Shown: positions 5,008-8,083 of the stretch, piece by piece
How positions within the stretch are numbered: position 1 is the stretch's first letter
Layout: each line of letters opens with the position of its first letter
From: Acidobacteriota bacterium
GTDB taxonomy: Bacteria > Acidobacteriota > Thermoanaerobaculia > Thermoanaerobaculales > Thermoanaerobaculaceae
Length of the DNA: 8,083 nt
Assembly (NCBI GenBank): GCA_027458945.1
Contig: DAIDOU010000028.1
Location: forward strand, 1-8,083
Reading direction: 5' to 3'
Made by a program: the position numbers and the translations under genes
Notes under the pieces: generated by a model
Told to the model about the DNA's origin: nothing
Seen by the model: the letters and a program-made list of their open reading frames with translations, nothing else
Database searches by the model: none

Positions 5008-7316
5008 AGACCCGCGAGCTGTACTACGTCGATGGTGCTGTGCCGCAGAGCGACGCGCCGGAGCGCAGCCCGCGCCCGTGGGGCCGGACCCGGGTGGTCG
5101 GGCGGCCGTTGCCGCGGATCGACGGCTACGAACGACTCTCCGGCGCCGCGGTGTACCCCTCCGACGTGGTCCTGCCGCAGATGCTCTACGGCGCCATCGT
5201 GCGCTGCCCGCACGCGCACGCAAAGGTGACCACGGTCGATGCGGGCGCCGCGGCGAAGATGCCCGGCGTGCGCGCCGTCATCACCGGCGCCACCCCGGCG
5301 GCCGACCTGCGCTGGTACTACAGCCCGACGGTGGTCACCAAGCTGTTCGACCCCGAGTGCCGGTTCGCCGGCGAGGCGGTGGCGGCCGTCGCGGCGGAGA
5401 CGCCGCAACAGGCGTGGGACGCGGCGCGCGCCGTCGCCGTCGAGTACGAACTCCTCCCGTTCGTGGTCGACGAGCACAAGGCGCTCGCGGCCGGCGCCGC
5501 CGCCGTCCAGCCCGGCGGCAACCGCGTCGGCGAACCGGTGAGGTACGCCCGCGGCGACGTCGCCGGCGGGTTCGCCGCCGCCGACAAGGTGCTCGAGGCG
5601 ACGTACTCGACCGCGGCCGAGATCCATACGCCGATGGAGCTGCACGGCTGCGTCGCGAGCTGGGACGGGCCCCGCCTGACGATCTGGGAGTCCACCCAGG
5701 GCGTCTACCCGGTGCAGCAGCGGGTCGCGGCGGCGCTCGGCATGCCGCTCGCCAACGTGCGCGTGATCGGCCGCTACATGGGCGGTGGCTTCGGGTCGAA
5801 GCTGCAGGCCGACAAGTACGACCTGGCGGCGGCCGTGCTCGCGAAGCTGGCGGCGCGGCCGGTCAAGCTCTTCATCACCCGCGAGGAGAGCTTCGTCTGC
5901 GTCGGCAACCGTCCCCCGATGACGATGCGCCTGAAGGCCGGCGTCAAGAGCGACGGCACGCTCACCGCTCTCGAGATGACCGTGCTCGGCACCGGCGGCG
6001 CCTACCCCGCGGGCGGGACGTCGCTCGCCGACTGGCTGGTGCGCGACCTCTACCTGTGCCCCAACGTCCGCACCGAGATGACCGACGTGTTCATCAACGG
6101 CGGACCGGCGCGCGCGTTCCGGGCGCCCGGCCACCCGCAGGGCGCGTGGGCGCTCGAGCAGATGATGGACGCGCTCGCCGCGGCGATCGGGATGGACCCC
6201 GTCGAGCTGCGCCTCAAGAACATCCCCAAGGTCAGCCAGGCGCGCGGCGGCCAGCCGTACACCAGCACCGGCCTCGACCGCTGCCTGACGGAGGGCGCGG
6301 CCGCGTTCGGCTGGAGCCAGGCGCGCCGCCGCGCCAAGGCCGACGGCCCGCTCCGACGCGGCGTCGGGATGGCGGCTGGCATGTGGGTCGCGGGCGGCGG
6401 CGGCCCGCCCTCCACGATCGTGGTCAAGCTGTTCGCCGACGGCAGCGCCAACCTCAACATGGGCGCGTCCGACCTCGGCACCGGCACCAAGACCGTGATG
6501 GCCATGGTGGTCTCCGAGGAGCTCGGGGTGCCGCTCGACCGCATCGAGATCGAGAACGCCGACACCGGCACCACCCAGTACGCCACCGCCTCGGGCGGGA
6601 GCAAGACCGTCCCGACCGAGTCTCCCGCGGTGCGTGACGCGGCGCTCGCCGTCAAACGCCAGCTGCTCGCGATCGCGTCCGACGAGCTCAAGGCCCCCGC
6701 GGAGGCGCTGCGCATCGAGGGGGACGAGGTGGTCTCGAGCGCCGATCCCGCCGCCCGGCGGCAGATCGCCCGGCTCGAGGGGCTGCAGCGCCGCGGCGTC
6801 CTCGTCGGCGTCGGCACGCGCGGCCCCAACCCCGAGGGGAAGATCGTCAACCCGGTCGCCGCCCAGTTCTGCGAGGTCGAGGTGGACACCCGCACCGGCG
6901 TGGTCCGCGTCCTGCGCTTCCTCTCCGCCAACGACAGCGGCCGCGTCATGGACCGCCTGACCTACGAGAGCCAGGTCATCGGCGGGATCACGATGGGGAT
7001 CGGCCTCGGCCTCACGGAGCAGCGCGTCTTCGACCGCCAGACCGGCACGATGGTCAACGCCAACTGGCACGACTACAAGATCCCCACGGCGATGGACGTC
7101 CCGGCCGACATCGTGGCGGTCCCGATCGAGACCCCCGACGACGAGGCCAACACGGCCGGCGCCAAGGGCCTCGGCGAGCCGGTCACGATCCCGACCGCCG
7201 CGGCGATCGCCAACGCGGTGTACGACGCGGTCGGCGTGCGCGTCCTCGACTCGCCGATCAGCCCGATGCGCCTGGCCCCGCTGCTTTCGGCCGCGCGTCA
7301 GGGAGGTGGGCGATGA
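5004..7316 (+). CDS. Molybdopterin-binding catalytic subunit of molybdenum hydroxylase (PaoC-like)
   Basis: This 770-residue protein is the large catalytic subunit. It should hydroxylate an aldehyde or N-heterocycle at a molybdenum cofactor using water-derived oxygen. The N-terminal aldehyde oxidase a/b-hammerhead-type domain covers about 40-150. The cofactor-binding part follows, with T-Q-G-V-Y-P at 231-236, M-G-G-G-F-G-S-K at 259-266, R-A-F-R-A-P-G at 370-376, D-L-G-T-G-T at 490-495, and the catalytic glutamate in K-G-L-G-E-P (Glu725). It has no signal peptide and is presumably exported in complex with the Tat-bearing subunit. GTG 5004 overlaps the previous stop (GTGA), with GGGAGG at 4992-4997; the open frame further upstream is not coding. 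Gene order FeS-Mo-FAD differs from E. coli paoABC (FeS-FAD-Mo). The substrate cannot be read from the sequence. Confidence 0.92.
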   Translation: MKTRELYYVDGAVPQSDAPERSPRPWGRTRVVGRPLPRIDGYERLSGAAVYPSDVVLPQMLYGAIVRCPHAHAKVTTVDAGAAAKMPGVRAVITGATPAADLRWYYSPTVVTKLFDPECRFAGEAVAAVAAETPQQAWDAARAVAVEYELLPFVVDEHKALAAGAAAVQPGGNRVGEPVRYARGDVAGGFAAADKVLEATYSTAAEIHTPMELHGCVASWDGPRLTIWESTQGVYPVQQRVAAALGMPLANVRVIGRYMGGGFGSKLQADKYDLAAAVLAKLAARPVKLFITREESFVCVGNRPPMTMRLKAGVKSDGTLTALEMTVLGTGGAYPAGGTSLADWLVRDLYLCPNVRTEMTDVFINGGPARAFRAPGHPQGAWALEQMMDALAAAIGMDPVELRLKNIPKVSQARGGQPYTSTGLDRCLTEGAAAFGWSQARRRAKADGPLRRGVGMAAGMWVAGGGGPPSTIVVKLFADGSANLNMGASDLGTGTKTVMAMVVSEELGVPLDRIEIENADTGTTQYATASGGSKTVPTESPAVRDAALAVKRQLLAIASDELKAPAEALRIEGDEVVSSADPAARRQIARLEGLQRRGVLVGVGTRGPNPEGKIVNPVAAQFCEVEVDTRTGVVRVLRFLSANDSGRVMDRLTYESQVIGGITMGIGLGLTEQRVFDRQTGTMVNANWHDYKIPTAMDVPADIVAVPIETPDDEANTAGAKGLGEPVTIPTAAAIANAVYDAVGVRVLDSPISPMRLAPLLSAARQGGGR

Positions 7317-8083
7317 CCGCGGCGTTCGGCTACGTCCGCCCCACGACGCTCGCCGACGCCACGGCGGCGCTCGCCTCGCCCGGGGCGCGCGCCCACGCCG
7401 GCGGCACCGACCTCCTCGGCTGCCTGCGCGACGGTGTCTTCGCCGCCGACACCGTGGTCAGCCTCGCCGGCATCCCCGAGCTGCGCGGCGCCCGCAAGAA
7501 CCTGGACGGCGGGCTGATCATCGGCGCGATGACCACGCTCGCCGAGGTGGCCCGCGACCCCGCCGTGAGTGCGGGCTACGCGGCGCTGGCCGACGGCGCG
7601 CTCTCGGCCGCCAGCCCGCAGCTGCGCAACCAGGGGACGATCGGCGGCAACCTCTGCCAGCGCCCGCGCTGCTGGTACTACCGCGGCGACTTCCACTGCG
7701 CCCGCAAGGGCGGCGACAAGTGCTACGCGGTCGAGGGGGAGAACCAGTTCCACTGCGTCTTCGGCGGCGACGTGTGCTTCTACGTCCACCCCTCCGACAC
7801 CGCGCCTGCGCTCGTGGCGCTCGACGCCACGGTGCGCATCACAGGGAAGGACGGCAGCCGCTCGGTGCCCGTGGGACAGTTCTTCGTCGGCCCCGCGACC
7901 GATTACACACGCGAGACGGTCATCGCTTCCAGCGAGCTCGTCACCGAGATCGTCCTGCCCCCGCCGCCGGCTGGGACACGGAGCACGTACCGCAAGGTCC
8001 GAGCGCGCGGCGCGTGGGACTTCGCGCTCGCCGGCGCCGCGGTCGTGGTCACGTTCGCCGGCGGCCGTGTAACCCGGGCGAGG
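7313..8083 (+). CDS. FAD subunit of molybdenum hydroxylase with Cys-rich insertion (PaoB-like), 3' truncated by window
   Basis: The frame runs open from ATG 7313 to the window end (257 codons, no stop). The start overlaps the preceding stop (ATGA), with GGGAGGT at 7301-7307. The protein is a CO dehydrogenase flavoprotein/xanthine dehydrogenase FAD-binding subunit: A-G-G-T-D-L-L at 29-35 and R-N-Q-G-T-I-G-G-N-L at 105-114 are the two FAD-binding signatures. Directly after the second comes a cysteine-rich insertion (Cys115, 120, 129, 137, 148, 155). Such an insertion binds an extra [4Fe-4S] cluster in E. coli PaoB and in the 4-hydroxybenzoyl-CoA reductase beta subunit; which cysteines act as ligands here is not certain. 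The C-terminal FAD domain begins around residue 225 and is cut off. A cofactor-insertion chaperone gene (PaoD/XdhC type) may follow beyond the edge. Confidence 0.9.
   Translation, partial: MTAAFGYVRPTTLADATAALASPGARAHAGGTDLLGCLRDGVFAADTVVSLAGIPELRGARKNLDGGLIIGAMTTLAEVARDPAVSAGYAALADGALSAASPQLRNQGTIGGNLCQRPRCWYYRGDFHCARKGGDKCYAVEGENQFHCVFGGDVCFYVHPSDTAPALVALDATVRITGKDGSRSVPVGQFFVGPATDYTRETVIASSELVTEIVLPPPPAGTRSTYRKVRARGAWDFALAGAAVVVTFAGGRVTRAR

Noticed and set aside
4938..7070. A 710-codon minus-strand open frame opposite the molybdopterin subunit
   Set aside because: The composition is Arg/Ala/Gly/His-rich with no recognisable family. The plus strand holds all cofactor-binding motifs of the molybdenum hydroxylase. 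It is a GC-bias shadow.

Overview
The window is very GC-rich with strongly codon-biased genes. It encodes exported multiheme cytochromes, a Tat-exported iron-sulfur protein and a periplasmic peptidase-type protein, so the host is a Gram-negative-type bacterium with a respiratory periplasm. An uncultured acidobacterial or deltaproteobacterial-type lineage is plausible, but nothing here fixes the taxonomy.

Layout. Positions 2-337 (+) are the C-terminal end of an M16 (insulinase-family) peptidase-like protein. Positions 338-857 are a gene-free stretch packed with repeats: 7-bp tandem units, two near-identical 40-bp palindromic elements, a long inverted repeat (642-663 with 732-753) and smaller hairpins. 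Positions 858-3707 (-) encode a 949-residue fusion of a 19-heme c-type cytochrome and a six-helix b-type cytochrome membrane domain. The heme-binding part is an 8+8+3 internal duplication. Its upstream region holds a convincing sigma70-type promoter with a Crp/Fnr-like site abutting the -35 box. Positions 3789-4217 (-) encode a small exported DUF4019 protein. From 4372 (+) a divergent, tightly coupled operon runs off the right edge. It encodes a molybdenum hydroxylase of the periplasmic aldehyde oxidoreductase (PaoABC) type: a Tat-signal [2Fe-2S] subunit, a molybdopterin catalytic subunit and a FAD subunit with a cysteine-rich (probably [4Fe-4S]) insertion. The FAD subunit is complete at its start but cut by the window end.

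How it fits together. The molybdenum hydroxylase should oxidise an aldehyde or N-heterocycle in the periplasm and release electrons through its FeS and FAD centres. The cytochrome fusion should move electrons between the membrane quinone pool and a periplasmic 19-heme wire. Both are periplasmic redox systems placed back to back around a small exported protein. A functional link between them is possible, but it is inference from position only. The most unusual features are the duplicated 19-heme/b-type fusion with its candidate Crp/Fnr control site, and the repeat-dense intergenic stretch.
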